In this document: positions 32,206 through 40,665 of the stretch, piece after piece
Layout: every line of letters starts with the position of its first letter
Numbering within the stretch: the stretch's first letter is position 1
From: Senimuribacter intestinalis
Lineage (GTDB): Bacteria; Bacillota; Clostridia; Peptostreptococcales; Anaerovoracaceae
Assembly (NCBI GenBank): GCA_943192975.1
Contig: CALPCJ010000016.1
Location: 1-64,000, forward strand
Direction: 5' to 3'
DNA length: 64,000 bases
Translations under genes and position numbers: made by a program
The notes under the pieces: model-generated
The model's input: only the letters and a program-made list of their open reading frames with translations
What the model was told of the DNA's origin: nothing
The model's database searches: none

Positions 32206-32403
32206 ATGAAAAATCGTCTAGAAGAAATTCGTACGACTAAGGGGATCAAGCAGGATGAACTGGCAAAGGCATTGGAAGTTTCTCGCCAAACTATCAGTTC
32301 ACTGGAAAACGGGAAATATAATCCCTCTATACTGCTTGCATTTAAAATCGCCAGATACTTTAAGCTGTCTATCGAAGATATCTTTATTTATGAGGAGGAA
32401 TAA
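32206..32403 (+). CDS. XRE-family HTH transcriptional regulator
   Basis: 65 residues, essentially one Cro/CI-type HTH: IKQDELAKALEVSRQTISS followed by LENGKYNPSILLAFKIARYF. Such minimal YozG/YgzD-type regulators commonly sit in front of a membrane protein gene and repress their own operon. AAAGGAG ribosome site. The following membrane protein starts four bases after its stop. The two palindromes around the promoter are its likely binding sites. Confidence 0.92.
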   Translation: MKNRLEEIRTTKGIKQDELAKALEVSRQTISSLENGKYNPSILLAFKIARYFKLSIEDIFIYEEE

Positions 32404-32407
32404 AACT

Positions 32408-32851
32408 ATGCTGTGTAAAATATTGGGGAAAGATAATCCCGTGTTCAATCTTATTTTAATCATTGCCGGTGTCGTTGCTATCGCCTTTGGGATTTGGTAT
32501 TCCTATATTACCCCAGAGGATGTACATCATCTGCAGATGCTGGCAGGTATGTTCACCGGCATGGGCAGTGCTTTTCTTGCCATCGGTGTCTTGAATACCC
32601 TTCGCTGCCACTTTGGCTCTGCCGAAAAGAGGAAACAGCGTGAAATAGAGCGAAACGACGAGAGAAATGTGCAGATTACCCGCTATGCCATGTCCTGGGC
32701 TGCCTTTGGTTCTGTTCTTTTCTCTGCAGTTCTCATCTTTGTACTCACTGCACTGAACCATATCCTGCCATCCATGCTGATTCTTGCAGGCGTGTATGTG
32801 GAACTGATTATATTTCTCGTTGCATACAAAATCCTTGAAAAGAAGATGTAA
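32408..32851 (+). CDS. Hypothetical four-helix membrane protein
   Basis: 147 residues with four predicted transmembrane segments (about 13-35, 44-68, 92-120 and 123-145) separated by a basic loop (RKQREIERNDERNVQ). Proteins of this type accompany small XRE regulators in Firmicutes; function unknown. ATG at 32408 has GAGGAGG upstream. Co-transcribed with the XRE gene. Confidence 0.75.
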   Translation: MLCKILGKDNPVFNLILIIAGVVAIAFGIWYSYITPEDVHHLQMLAGMFTGMGSAFLAIGVLNTLRCHFGSAEKRKQREIERNDERNVQITRYAMSWAAFGSVLFSAVLIFVLTALNHILPSMLILAGVYVELIIFLVAYKILEKKM

Positions 32852-32944
32852 TGTCCTATTGTGTCGAACCCAGTCTCTTTCTTATGTTGTATGATACAAA
32901 TCCATGTCAGCAGAACGCAGGAAAACGTTCCAGTCATGGGCTTT

Positions 32945-32981
32945 TAAAAAGTAGAGAGGCAGATTCCTAAGAATCTGCCTC
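32945..32981 (-). terminator. Terminator, converging genes
   Basis: 11-bp perfect stem GAGGCAGATTC (32956-32966) and GAATCTGCCTC (32971-32981) with a 4-base loop. On the minus strand TCTACTTTTTAAAA follows; it closes the NlpC/P60 gene and may also stop the XRE operon. Confidence 0.75.
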
Positions 32982-33005
32982 ATATTGCATTTTTGCGTAT
33001 TTAAT

Positions 33006-34139
33006 TTATTCTACAATTCTTCTCACACAGATAACTGGTCCTGTATAGCTTACGCCGGTTACCGCAACACCCATGCCTTCGTTGACCGCATGGACAACTT
33101 GCCCGCCGCCGATATAAATCGCTACATGCCCGTAATAGCAGACCAAGTCTCCCGGCATCGCCGCGCTGAGAGAAACTTCCTTTCCGTAGTTTCTCATTGC
33201 ACCAGCATCATGCGCCATGGTAATTCCAAAATGCTTATAGACCGCAAGAACAAAGCCTGAGCAATCTGCACCTTGCGTCAGACTGCTGCCGCCGTACACA
33301 TACGGTGTACCCACAAAGCGAAGCGCATAATTTGCAATTGCAGAACCATTTCCCTGATAAGTTTTACCACCAGTCGGTGCAGCAAGCACACCGGTTCCCT
33401 TTACAACAATCCGTTTTTTCGGTTTTTTAATCACTTCCGAGTTGATTTCCTCGGTCTCTGTAACAATGCCATTTTTGGAAGTCACAAGCTCGGTAACCTT
33501 TTTCTTACCATAGGTGCCTTCCTGCTTTACAACCGTTGTATTCTTTAAAACTTCTGAAGAAGTTTCTTTGACAGTTCTAAACTTAATCTTTTTTTCCGAA
33601 GTAATTTCCTGCGTTACGAAAACGTCTACCATCGGCTTCATCTCATAGAGCCGAATCTCATCTCCCGGATACATCGTAGAAAAGTTATTGTCCTGGTTCA
33701 TTTCCATGACCTCTTCCACTGTGAAGTCATAGTTCTGCGCAATACTCCAGAGGCTGTCGCCGCTCTTTACAGTATACGTCAGTTTTTCTTTTGTTCCGGA
33801 AAGAATATAGTCTACCGCCTCATCCACGTCAGATACTGCTGGTTTTTCTGAAACCTTGTAAGCCTTCATCTCTACAGTCATTTCCGGTGTGCATTCGATG
33901 GCTTTTACAATAGCCCCCTCTTGCACATAGTGATTCTTTACCGCACGAATTACCTGCTTTGCTGCTGATTCAGATGTAAGCACCGCAACTGTGTTTTCGC
34001 CAATCTTTACATCCCAGTAATCTTCGCTGGCATTAGCTTTAATTGTGGATGCGCAAAATGCGGCTGAAACAGTGATTGCAAGGATAACTATCCCTGCAAT
34101 CAAATATTTTTTTGATTTAATTCGTTCTATTAAACTCAT
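33006..34139 (-). CDS. Cell-wall hydrolase with LysM, G5 and NlpC/P60 domains
   Basis: 377 residues. N-terminal signal/anchor (YLIAGIVILAITVSAAFCAS), a LysM domain binding peptidoglycan (TYTVKSGDSLWSIAQNYDF, about 118-165), a G5 domain (about 170-245), a linker, and an NlpC/P60 peptidase with catalytic Cys in QGADCSGFVLA, His in YYGHVAIYIGGG and the later VVHAVNEG. It cleaves gamma-D-Glu-diamino-acid links in stem peptides. A paralogue of the same architecture lies immediately upstream, suggesting tandem duplication. Confidence 0.92.
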   Translation of the reverse strand: MSLIERIKSKKYLIAGIVILAITVSAAFCASTIKANASEDYWDVKIGENTVAVLTSESAAKQVIRAVKNHYVQEGAIVKAIECTPEMTVEMKAYKVSEKPAVSDVDEAVDYILSGTKEKLTYTVKSGDSLWSIAQNYDFTVEEVMEMNQDNNFSTMYPGDEIRLYEMKPMVDVFVTQEITSEKKIKFRTVKETSSEVLKNTTVVKQEGTYGKKKVTELVTSKNGIVTETEEINSEVIKKPKKRIVVKGTGVLAAPTGGKTYQGNGSAIANYALRFVGTPYVYGGSSLTQGADCSGFVLAVYKHFGITMAHDAGAMRNYGKEVSLSAAMPGDLVCYYGHVAIYIGGGQVVHAVNEGMGVAVTGVSYTGPVICVRRIVE

Positions 34140-34165
34140 GATTCTCTTTAATCCTTCTCTTGCTC

Positions 34166-35350
34166 TTAGTCAAGAATGCGTCTCACGCCAATAATCGGAC
34201 CTGTGTAAGTTGCACTGGTAACTCTGATTCCCAGTCTTTCATTCACTGCGTGAACTGCTTTGCCGTTTCCTGCATAAATAGCAACGTGCCCGGAATAAAT
34301 CAGGATATCGCCCTTCTTTGCGTTTTTATAAGAAACTGCTTTTCCAACACCAGACTGCCCAGTCCGTGGCAAATCAATGCCAAAGTGCTTATACACAGCA
34401 TATACAAATCCAGAACAATCAGCTCCGTTTGTCAAGCTAGTCCCACCGTAACGATAAGGATTCCCAACAAACTGCTTCGCATATTCTACAACCTCAGAAC
34501 CTTCGACAAAATCAAAAGTCTTGCCAGCTTTTGCCGTAACAGAACCTGTACCCTTCAGTACAACCTTGTCCACTGGTTTCTTGATAGTTTGCTTAGAAAT
34601 CAACTCACTATTTGTTTCCTCGCCATTTACCTTGGTGATTTTTTCCGTCACTGCTTGCTTGCCTTTAACGCCCTTGGTCTTCACCTTCTGTGTTCCCTTG
34701 GTCAAAGAACTTGTCTTCTTATAAACAGTGTTATAGTCAATTGACTTCGTAGATATAATTTCTTCCACCGTCGTTACTTCTACATATGGAACCTCTGAAT
34801 ACAGTACCATATACGTGCCCTCTTTGATAGTCTCATCGGTGTCATACTCACCAAAGTTCAAAGACGCCAGCTTCTTCGCAGAAATTCCCTTTTCTTTTGC
34901 AATGGATTTCAGCGTATCCCCTTCCTCTGTCTTATAAACGTAATATTCCACCTTACCTTCGCTGAGTTTAGCAATGGCTTCCTCCACATCTATTGTTCTG
35001 GCATTGCTGCTGAATGCCGAAAACTCTTCATCAATGTAGGCTGTAATTTTCTTGATTTCAATGATAGGGTCAAACTGTACTTCCAGTACATTGGAGCCCT
35101 TGGACAGGTAATAATTCGATAACCCCTCTATTACCTGATTGGCAGATTCTTCAGAATCCACATATAATACTTCTTCATCTCCAATTACGACCGCCCATAA
35201 CTCGGTTTCAAACTGATCTGCCGCATGAGCCGTACCAGTAAAACCAAATACAACCGTGAACATCATGGACATAATCAATAGAACTGAGGCAGTTGCTTTA
35301 AACACCCTTTTGATTTTAGTATTGACTCTCGTCATAGAATGATTTGACAT
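34166..35350 (-). CDS. Cell-wall hydrolase with LysM, G5 and NlpC/P60 domains (paralogue)
   Basis: 394 residues with the same domain order as the next gene: signal/anchor (ASVLLIMSMMFTVVFGF), LysM-like segment (YYVYKTEEGDTLKSIAKEKG), G5 domain, and NlpC/P60 peptidase with Cys in NGADCSGFVYAVYKHFG and His in IYSGHVAIYAGNG. Its promoter at 35395-35423 probably drives both genes, separated by 26 bases. Roles could include vegetative wall turnover or spore cortex/germination; not decidable here. Confidence 0.92.
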   Translation of the reverse strand: MSNHSMTRVNTKIKRVFKATASVLLIMSMMFTVVFGFTGTAHAADQFETELWAVVIGDEEVLYVDSEESANQVIEGLSNYYLSKGSNVLEVQFDPIIEIKKITAYIDEEFSAFSSNARTIDVEEAIAKLSEGKVEYYVYKTEEGDTLKSIAKEKGISAKKLASLNFGEYDTDETIKEGTYMVLYSEVPYVEVTTVEEIISTKSIDYNTVYKKTSSLTKGTQKVKTKGVKGKQAVTEKITKVNGEETNSELISKQTIKKPVDKVVLKGTGSVTAKAGKTFDFVEGSEVVEYAKQFVGNPYRYGGTSLTNGADCSGFVYAVYKHFGIDLPRTGQSGVGKAVSYKNAKKGDILIYSGHVAIYAGNGKAVHAVNERLGIRVTSATYTGPIIGVRRILD

Positions 35351-35394
35351 AATACTATTTCCTTTTCATGTTTTTCAATTGTCTCACAGCTATT

Positions 35395-35423
35395 ATCCTA
35401 CTTTATATGCATCAAAAAGTCAA
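35395..35423 (-). promoter_or_regulatory. Promoter of the NlpC/P60 pair
   Basis: Minus strand TTGACT (35418-35423), 17-base spacer, TAGGAT (35395-35400). Confidence 0.55.
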
Positions 35424-35459
35424 GTTTTATACGGTTTTTTCACACAATTTTCACAAACA

Positions 35460-35501
35460 AAATCACCATAAACGTTTAAATTTCAACGTTTATGGTGATT
35501 T
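35460..35501 (-). terminator. Terminator of the mntP-to-PAP2 operon
   Basis: 17-bp perfect stem: AAATCACCATAAACGTT (35460-35476) and its complement (35485-35501) with an 8-base loop. On the minus strand TTGTTTGTG follows. It separates the operon from the NlpC/P60 promoter. Confidence 0.8.
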
Positions 35502-35519
35502 AATATTTCTTAATATTTC

Positions 35520-36164
35520 TTAAGAATTTACAGTTTTGTATTTCATATTTATTCTCAAAATAGAATAAATAATCACGCATAGTACGATTGCTGCACACAC
35601 ATCTAAAATCGAGTGCTGTTTCACAAAGCAGGTAGCCATACAAATCAGTCCTGCAATCACAACTGCTGTTACCTTTACCGACATAGATTTAATCGACTTT
35701 GTGGTACAAATTCCCATAGCTGCAAAAATAGCACCCTCTGCATGAACGCTGGGCATCACATTTGTATTCGTATCCGCTTCATAAATCAGCCGAACTACCT
35801 GCGTCAGAAGATTTTCCCGAGGAAAAGTCTCCGGCCGCAAATCCTGTCCATTAGGAAAAATCAGACAAAATATAATACTTGCAGTAAAGCCGATAATAAT
35901 GCAATACATGTACAGCTTAAAACCCTGCACATCACGCAATAAAAGCCAAAATCCCGTCACAAACAAAAGCGGATACCACAGGCAGTAAGGTATAATAAAC
36001 CATTCATTAAATGGTATCAAATCATCTAGAAAGCAGTAGGACACCCAATAGTCCGCCGTCTCCGGCACACACTGCTCCATTAGAAAAAATCCAACCAAAT
36101 AAACTGGCACATACAAAATTAGCAGCACATGACCGTATTCCTTAATCACAAACCCTCTTTTCAT
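35520..36164 (-). CDS. PAP2 superfamily phosphatase
   Basis: 214 residues with about six membrane segments. The PAP2 active-site elements are seen: PSVHAEGA (second motif, PSxH) and KQHSILDVCAA (third motif, H...D). It resembles the inositol phosphorylceramide synthase/PAP2-like subgroup and probably dephosphorylates a lipid phosphate at the membrane. It follows a diacylglycerol-kinase-like gene by ten bases, so the pair could interconvert a lipid and its phosphate. ATG at 36164 has GAGGG. Confidence 0.85.
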   Translation of the reverse strand: MKRGFVIKEYGHVLLILYVPVYLVGFFLMEQCVPETADYWVSYCFLDDLIPFNEWFIIPYCLWYPLLFVTGFWLLLRDVQGFKLYMYCIIIGFTASIIFCLIFPNGQDLRPETFPRENLLTQVVRLIYEADTNTNVMPSVHAEGAIFAAMGICTTKSIKSMSVKVTAVVIAGLICMATCFVKQHSILDVCAAIVLCVIIYSILRINMKYKTVNS

Positions 36165-36174
36165 AGCAACCCTC

Positions 36175-37068
36175 TTACCTCCTCGGCACAATCAACCGAA
36201 TGGCGCCTTGTATGTTCTTAATCTCAATAGTCTCACAGCCTTCCTGATATTCCCCGTCCAGTGTCCAAGGCATATCTTTGTCCGCAGTAATTTCCAGCTT
36301 ACCGCTGCTGAAAAAGGACAGCATTGGCGAACTGTAATTCTGTGTAGTCAGTGCTAACAAAATCTGATTTAGTTCTAAAATGTTAGACGGCGCCTTAATG
36401 AGAAGTACCTCGAACAGACCATCATTCATATCCACCAAATCATCTGCAAGAGTTAAAAGACCTCCCACAGAAGTGGAATTACAAATTGCACCAAAGAGAT
36501 AATCACCCCCATAGATGCCCTGCTCCATTTTCAGCCACAACCTGAGAGGCTTAATGGATGGAATATCCTTAATTCCTTCCAAAATATATGCTAAATGTCC
36601 CAGAGCATTTTTGATACTTTGCGGCGCTTCGTAGGAAGCTTTGGTAAACGCACCAAATGATGCAACATAGGAGAAATATCTCCCATTAAAACTGCCGATA
36701 TCAAGTGCTCGTTCCTCGCCTGACACGATGTCTCTTGCCGCCTGCAAAATATCTTTTGATAAGTGAAGGCTGTTTGCAAAATCATTGGTGCTACCAGCTG
36801 GAATATATCCAATAGGCTTGTCTGCTCCCGACAGCAGCAGCCCATCTATTACCTCATTGAATGTTCCATCGCCACCAATGCACACGATTAAATCAAAATC
36901 AGCCGCTTGTCCTTTTACAATCTCCGTGCCGTCACCTCTTGCCGCAGTCGTCTTTACTACCGTCTCAAAACCTGCCCTACAAAAAATATCAATTATCTCT
37001 ACAAAATGTTTGTTTGCCTGTTTTGTTCCTGCGCAAGGATTCAAAATCACTAATACCTTTTTCATCAA
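36175..37068 (-). CDS. Diacylglycerol/lipid kinase family protein (YegS/BmrU type)
   Basis: 297 residues. N-terminal strand VLVILNPCAGTK binds phosphate; the nucleotide-binding signature is GGDGTFNEVIDGLL (about 79-92); SFGAFTKASYE and the C-terminal beta-sandwich (MPWTLDGEYQEG) are standard. It phosphorylates diacylglycerol or a similar lipid with ATP. Followed by a PAP2 phosphatase with the opposite chemistry. Confidence 0.9.
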   Translation of the reverse strand: MMKKVLVILNPCAGTKQANKHFVEIIDIFCRAGFETVVKTTAARGDGTEIVKGQAADFDLIVCIGGDGTFNEVIDGLLLSGADKPIGYIPAGSTNDFANSLHLSKDILQAARDIVSGEERALDIGSFNGRYFSYVASFGAFTKASYEAPQSIKNALGHLAYILEGIKDIPSIKPLRLWLKMEQGIYGGDYLFGAICNSTSVGGLLTLADDLVDMNDGLFEVLLIKAPSNILELNQILLALTTQNYSSPMLSFFSSGKLEITADKDMPWTLDGEYQEGCETIEIKNIQGAIRLIVPRR

Positions 37069-37082
37069 TCCCGTGTTCCTTT

Positions 37083-37796
37083 CTATCTTTCTATATCAAT
37101 ATACAGCTTAGCTTCCTCCTGTTCCTCAATCGGCCAATTCCATAAAATCTTCTTTACTGCATTTTCGTCCCAGCGAAAATGCCCTGAGACCTTCATACCG
37201 TCTGCTGCAAAGAGACGATCTTCCTCTGCCGCAGGATCCTTCCCATGTTGAATCACATAACTTCTTCCCCAAAGATTTCGAAACGGGGATACAATCGCTA
37301 CATGACTGGATTCAAAGGTCACAATATCCCCCGCCTGCCAAACAATCAGATTATCCACATCTGTACTCAGCACTTTGGAGTTTCGTTCGAAGAACCGTTC
37401 CAGCTGCGGAACCAAACGAAAGTCAATATTGGTATCTCTGATAGATATAACGTCTGCATAAGCCTTTGGATAGTAGTAAGTATCTGCGTCAACCAAATCT
37501 TTAATGGATACATCAATACCCTCAAACGCCTTCCAGACCACATCCGTACAAACACCGATATCATCAGGCGGATAGCCGCCGGCAAAATAAGTATCTTCAT
37601 ATCGCAGTTCTTCATTGCTGATGTAAGCCCTTGCCGCCATAGTAATCATAAATCCCTGCTCTATCTCCTTAGAAGGCGCTAAATCTATTTCGTCCTGCGA
37701 AAACAGCACATAAGCAGTCACGCCTAGAGCAACCGCCAGAAACAATGACAGAAATACATAGAATCTCGCTTTTATCTGATATTTTCTTTGTCTCAT
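37083..37796 (-). CDS. DUF1287 domain protein, membrane-anchored
   Basis: 237 residues with one N-terminal transmembrane segment (FYVFLSLFLAVALGVTAYV) and a DUF1287 domain: YPPDDIGVCTDVVWKAFEGI (the conserved CTDV), DTNIDFRLVPQLERFF, and VTFESSHVAIVSP. These resemble NlpC/P60-like cysteine peptidase folds, but no activity is established. It overlaps the yihY stop by ATGA, so translation is coupled; AGGAGG lies before the ATG. Confidence 0.85.
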   Translation of the reverse strand: MRQRKYQIKARFYVFLSLFLAVALGVTAYVLFSQDEIDLAPSKEIEQGFMITMAARAYISNEELRYEDTYFAGGYPPDDIGVCTDVVWKAFEGIDVSIKDLVDADTYYYPKAYADVISIRDTNIDFRLVPQLERFFERNSKVLSTDVDNLIVWQAGDIVTFESSHVAIVSPFRNLWGRSYVIQHGKDPAAEEDRLFAADGMKVSGHFRWDENAVKKILWNWPIEEQEEAKLYIDIER

Positions 37797-38620
37797 TGTG
37801 CCGTTCCTCCTTTTGTGTCCTTCCATACTTTATTAAACAGAATTCCAAGACAAAGCACCCAAGATAAAAAGTAAAACCAAAACAACAAAGCTACCATGCT
37901 CGCCAGGGAACCATAAATAATGTCGTAGTTAACCGTGTAGTCTGCATAATAGGAGTACACGATGGTTACAACCAGCATGCCCACCGCGCCCAAAATACTT
38001 CCTGGAAGGATCTCCCGAAACGGCAGTTTTTCGCTTGGCAGAACGTAATAATTATACGAAACCATCAGAAAGTACAGAACCCACGCAAGAGGCCATCTAA
38101 GCCAGGTCCATAAGGTATCAATTATGGTTCCTTCAACAAGTTTTCCGAGGAACAGCTGTAAAATCAGTTTCCCATATACCAGAATAATGGCGACAAAAGC
38201 AAGAGTAAATACCGTCAGCGCCATAGTTTTCACTGCACGAAACCTCTCGCCCCAAAAACTCCCAGTTGTTCTACCGTCTGAATAGGTATAATTGGTAATT
38301 CTCATCATGGAAAACTGAGCCCTGGAAGATGCCCACAGAGCCATAATCACCAGCACAATATTAGCTGTAGTCGCAGGTTTATAATTTAGCAGCCCCCGCA
38401 AAGTGTCACCCATACCCGGCGCAACGTATTCTCCTATCCATTCATCCAGAAAATCCAGTGAAATGTCCAAAATACCGAGAAGCTGCGACAAAACGATAAT
38501 GGTCGGCACCAAAGACAGCATAATATAAAAAGACATCTGTGCTGCAAAGCCCTGATAATAAGGATCGCTAAACTGCTTGATTCCAAGAAGAATCATCTTG
38601 ATCCATCTATTTTTTAACAA
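37793..38620 (-). CDS. YihY/UPF0761 family inner membrane protein
   Basis: 275 residues with six transmembrane segments and the family motif FAAQMSFYIMLSLVPTIIVL near the N terminus. The family was once called RNase BN, an assignment now rejected; the function remains unclear. It starts exactly after the rdgB stop and shares an ATGA overlap with the DUF1287 gene, which makes these three a tight group. Confidence 0.9.
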   Translation of the reverse strand: MLKNRWIKMILLGIKQFSDPYYQGFAAQMSFYIMLSLVPTIIVLSQLLGILDISLDFLDEWIGEYVAPGMGDTLRGLLNYKPATTANIVLVIMALWASSRAQFSMMRITNYTYSDGRTTGSFWGERFRAVKTMALTVFTLAFVAIILVYGKLILQLFLGKLVEGTIIDTLWTWLRWPLAWVLYFLMVSYNYYVLPSEKLPFREILPGSILGAVGMLVVTIVYSYYADYTVNYDIIYGSLASMVALLFWFYFLSWVLCLGILFNKVWKDTKGGTAQ

Positions 38621-39223
38621 CTATATATTCTCCCTTTCTTCAAGCAGCTTTTCAAGCTGCTTAAGCGCCTTCGCTCTGTGACTGATTTGATTTTTTTCCT
38701 CCGCTGAAAGCTGCGCAAAAGTTCTCTGATATCCGTCAGGAACAAAGAGGGGATCATAGCCAAATCCGTTTTCACCTACTGGCGCATCAATGATGTGACC
38801 TTCGCACTCACCGCGAGCTGCCAGTTGTGTGCCATCTGGATAGACCATCGTAATAACCGATACAAACTTCGCCCTTCTTTCCTTATAGGAAACACCCTCT
38901 AAAAGCATCAGCAGTTTCTCATTATTCTTAGTGTCGTTTCCATCCTCACCTGCAAATCTAGCAGAATAGACACCCGGTGCACCGCCAAGATAATCCACCA
39001 TCAGTCCTGAATCATCTGCAATGGTAATTTTACCGCAAACTTTCATAATTTCATTTGCTTTTTTAAAGGAGTTTTCCTCAAAGGTCTCTCCATCCTCTTC
39101 AATTTCAAATTTGGGAATGCCCGCCTCATCTCTCGAAACGATGTTCATACCAAATTTCTTAGTAATTGCTTCAATTTCCGTGATTTTGTGCTGATTTCTG
39201 GAAGCAGCAATAATGGTTTCCAT
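38621..39223 (-). CDS. rdgB: XTP/dITP diphosphatase (RdgB/HAM1 family)
   Basis: Hydrolyses non-canonical purine triphosphates to prevent their incorporation into nucleic acids. 200 residues: N-terminal AASRNQHKITEI (nucleotide-binding SxxNxxK), the metal site with ADDSGLMVDYLGGAPGVYSARFAGE, and the C-terminal GFGYDPLFVPDG...SAEEKNQISHRAKAL motif. Next to rph, as in many Firmicutes. Confidence 0.97.
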   Translation of the reverse strand: METIIAASRNQHKITEIEAITKKFGMNIVSRDEAGIPKFEIEEDGETFEENSFKKANEIMKVCGKITIADDSGLMVDYLGGAPGVYSARFAGEDGNDTKNNEKLLMLLEGVSYKERRAKFVSVITMVYPDGTQLAARGECEGHIIDAPVGENGFGYDPLFVPDGYQRTFAQLSAEEKNQISHRAKALKQLEKLLEERENI

Positions 39224-39270
39224 GATTTTGTCCTTTCTTTTAATTTACGCAGGTTTCGCTTCTTGGAAGC

Positions 39271-39978
39271 TTATCTGTTTAAGATTTCTTTTTGTATCTG
39301 GTGTAGCTGGCTACAGCCCTTAGTTGCCAAATCAAGAAGTTCAAGAAGCTGCACTTTCGTAAATGGCGCATCTTCGCCGGTTCCCTGCACTTCGATGAAC
39401 TCGCCCTTGTCGGTCATAATCACGTTCATATCCACCTGAGCATGAGAATCCTCCTCATAGCAAAGGTCTAAAATACACTCACCATCCACAATACCCACGC
39501 TGATGGCAGAAACTGCAGCGCTGACAGGAATTTCCTCAATCAACCCCTGCTCCTTCATCCACTGCATAGCTTGTACCATTGCAATATAGCCTCCTGTAAT
39601 GGACGCTGTTCTGGTGCCGCCGTCTGCCTGAATGACATCGCAGTCAATCCAAATGGTTCTCTCTCCCAGCTTTTCCATATCCACAACAGAGCGAAGAGAC
39701 CTTCCGATTAAACGCTGAATCTCCACAGATCTGCCGTCCGCCTTTCCCTTTTCTCTCTTTTTTCTTGTTCCGGTCGAGCCAGGCAGCATGGCGTACTCCG
39801 CTGTCACCCAACCTTTTCCTGTTCCCACAAGGTGTTTTGCCGTCGATTCCTCGACACTGGCAGTACAAATCACCTTGGTATTTCCCATCTCTATCAAAAC
39901 TGAACCCTGTGGACTCATCAGATAATGGTCAGTTACTTTTACTTCTCTTGTCACATCAAATGCTCTATCTGTTCTCAT
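39271..39978 (-). CDS. rph: Ribonuclease PH
   Basis: Phosphate-dependent 3'-5' exoribonuclease for tRNA 3' trimming. 235 residues; phosphate-binding arginines in RKKREKGKADGRSVEIQRLI, the signature IDCDVIQADGGTRTASITGGY, and the acidic metal site DLCYEEDSHAQVDMNV. Starts 12 bases after mntP and is followed by rdgB. Confidence 0.97.
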   Translation of the reverse strand: MRTDRAFDVTREVKVTDHYLMSPQGSVLIEMGNTKVICTASVEESTAKHLVGTGKGWVTAEYAMLPGSTGTRKKREKGKADGRSVEIQRLIGRSLRSVVDMEKLGERTIWIDCDVIQADGGTRTASITGGYIAMVQAMQWMKEQGLIEEIPVSAAVSAISVGIVDGECILDLCYEEDSHAQVDMNVIMTDKGEFIEVQGTGEDAPFTKVQLLELLDLATKGCSQLHQIQKEILNR

Positions 39979-39990
39979 ACTTTTTCTCCT

Positions 39991-40539
39991 TTATAATAAG
40001 CCCTTAATTCCGATGATTACCAGAATCACACCGCCTAAAAGACCCGCCTTACTCTCAAAAATATTTCCAAATTTCTTCCCTACTAAGATTGCTCCAAAGA
40101 CCAGCACACCCGTAATAGATGCAATAAGGCTTACCGTTGGCAAAATTGCTACACTGGCTGCGCAAAAACCTACTCCTACTGCAAAGGCGTCAATGCTGGT
40201 CGCCACTGCCTGAAAAAACAAAATTCCTGCAGTCAGTCTTTTTTCATCATACACTTTGGACGGCTCGCTCCGAAAACTTTCCCGAACCATATTGCCGCCA
40301 ATGGCGCCTAAGATGAGAAAAATCACGATTCCGCTATATTTGGTAATCCATCTGGCAAAGACAGATCCCGCATAGTACCCAAGCAGCGGCATAATCCCCT
40401 GAAATATGCCAAATGCCAAAATCATGGCTATGTAATCAGTTTTTCTAAGGGGTTTAAAAATCATAGCATTAGATATAGATACTGCCACTGCGTCCATGGC
40501 AAGACCTACGCCAATCAAAGTAATCTCAATCAGTCCCAT
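39991..40539 (-). CDS. mntP: Manganese efflux pump MntP
   Basis: 182-residue membrane protein with six hydrophobic segments. The first (ITLIGVGLAMDAVAVSISNAM) has the conserved Asp of the family, repeated in the second half as ATSIDAFAVGVGFC. MntP proteins export Mn2+. I looked for a yybP-ykoY manganese riboswitch in the 125-base leader and saw none. It is first gene of the operon to PAP2. An extended -10 (TGG TATACT) lies at 40570-40575. Confidence 0.88.
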   Translation of the reverse strand: MGLIEITLIGVGLAMDAVAVSISNAMIFKPLRKTDYIAMILAFGIFQGIMPLLGYYAGSVFARWITKYSGIVIFLILGAIGGNMVRESFRSEPSKVYDEKRLTAGILFFQAVATSIDAFAVGVGFCAASVAILPTVSLIASITGVLVFGAILVGKKFGNIFESKAGLLGGVILVIIGIKGLL

Positions 40540-40569
40540 ACTCTCTCCAAATTTCCAATTTTACCTTAT

Positions 40570-40616
40570 AGTATACCATTTTATGGGTTTTCCCGCAAGC
40601 CCTGATGTGGTATACT
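40570..40616. promoter_or_regulatory. Divergent promoters with inverted -10 boxes (mntP / 2-hydroxyacid dehydrogenase)
   Basis: AGTATACCA (40570-40578) and TGGTATACT (40608-40616) are perfectly inverted; each is an extended -10 box, for mntP leftward (-35 TTGCGG at 40593-40598) and for the dehydrogenase rightward. No good -35 exists for the rightward one. Confidence 0.5.
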
Positions 40617-40665
40617 AATTACAGCTATCTGTAATTATAATATGTAACAAGGAGTTTTCAATACG

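Noticed and set aside
40540..40665. Manganese riboswitch upstream of mntP
   Set aside because: The leader is too short and lacks the conserved loop motifs of yybP-ykoY RNAs.
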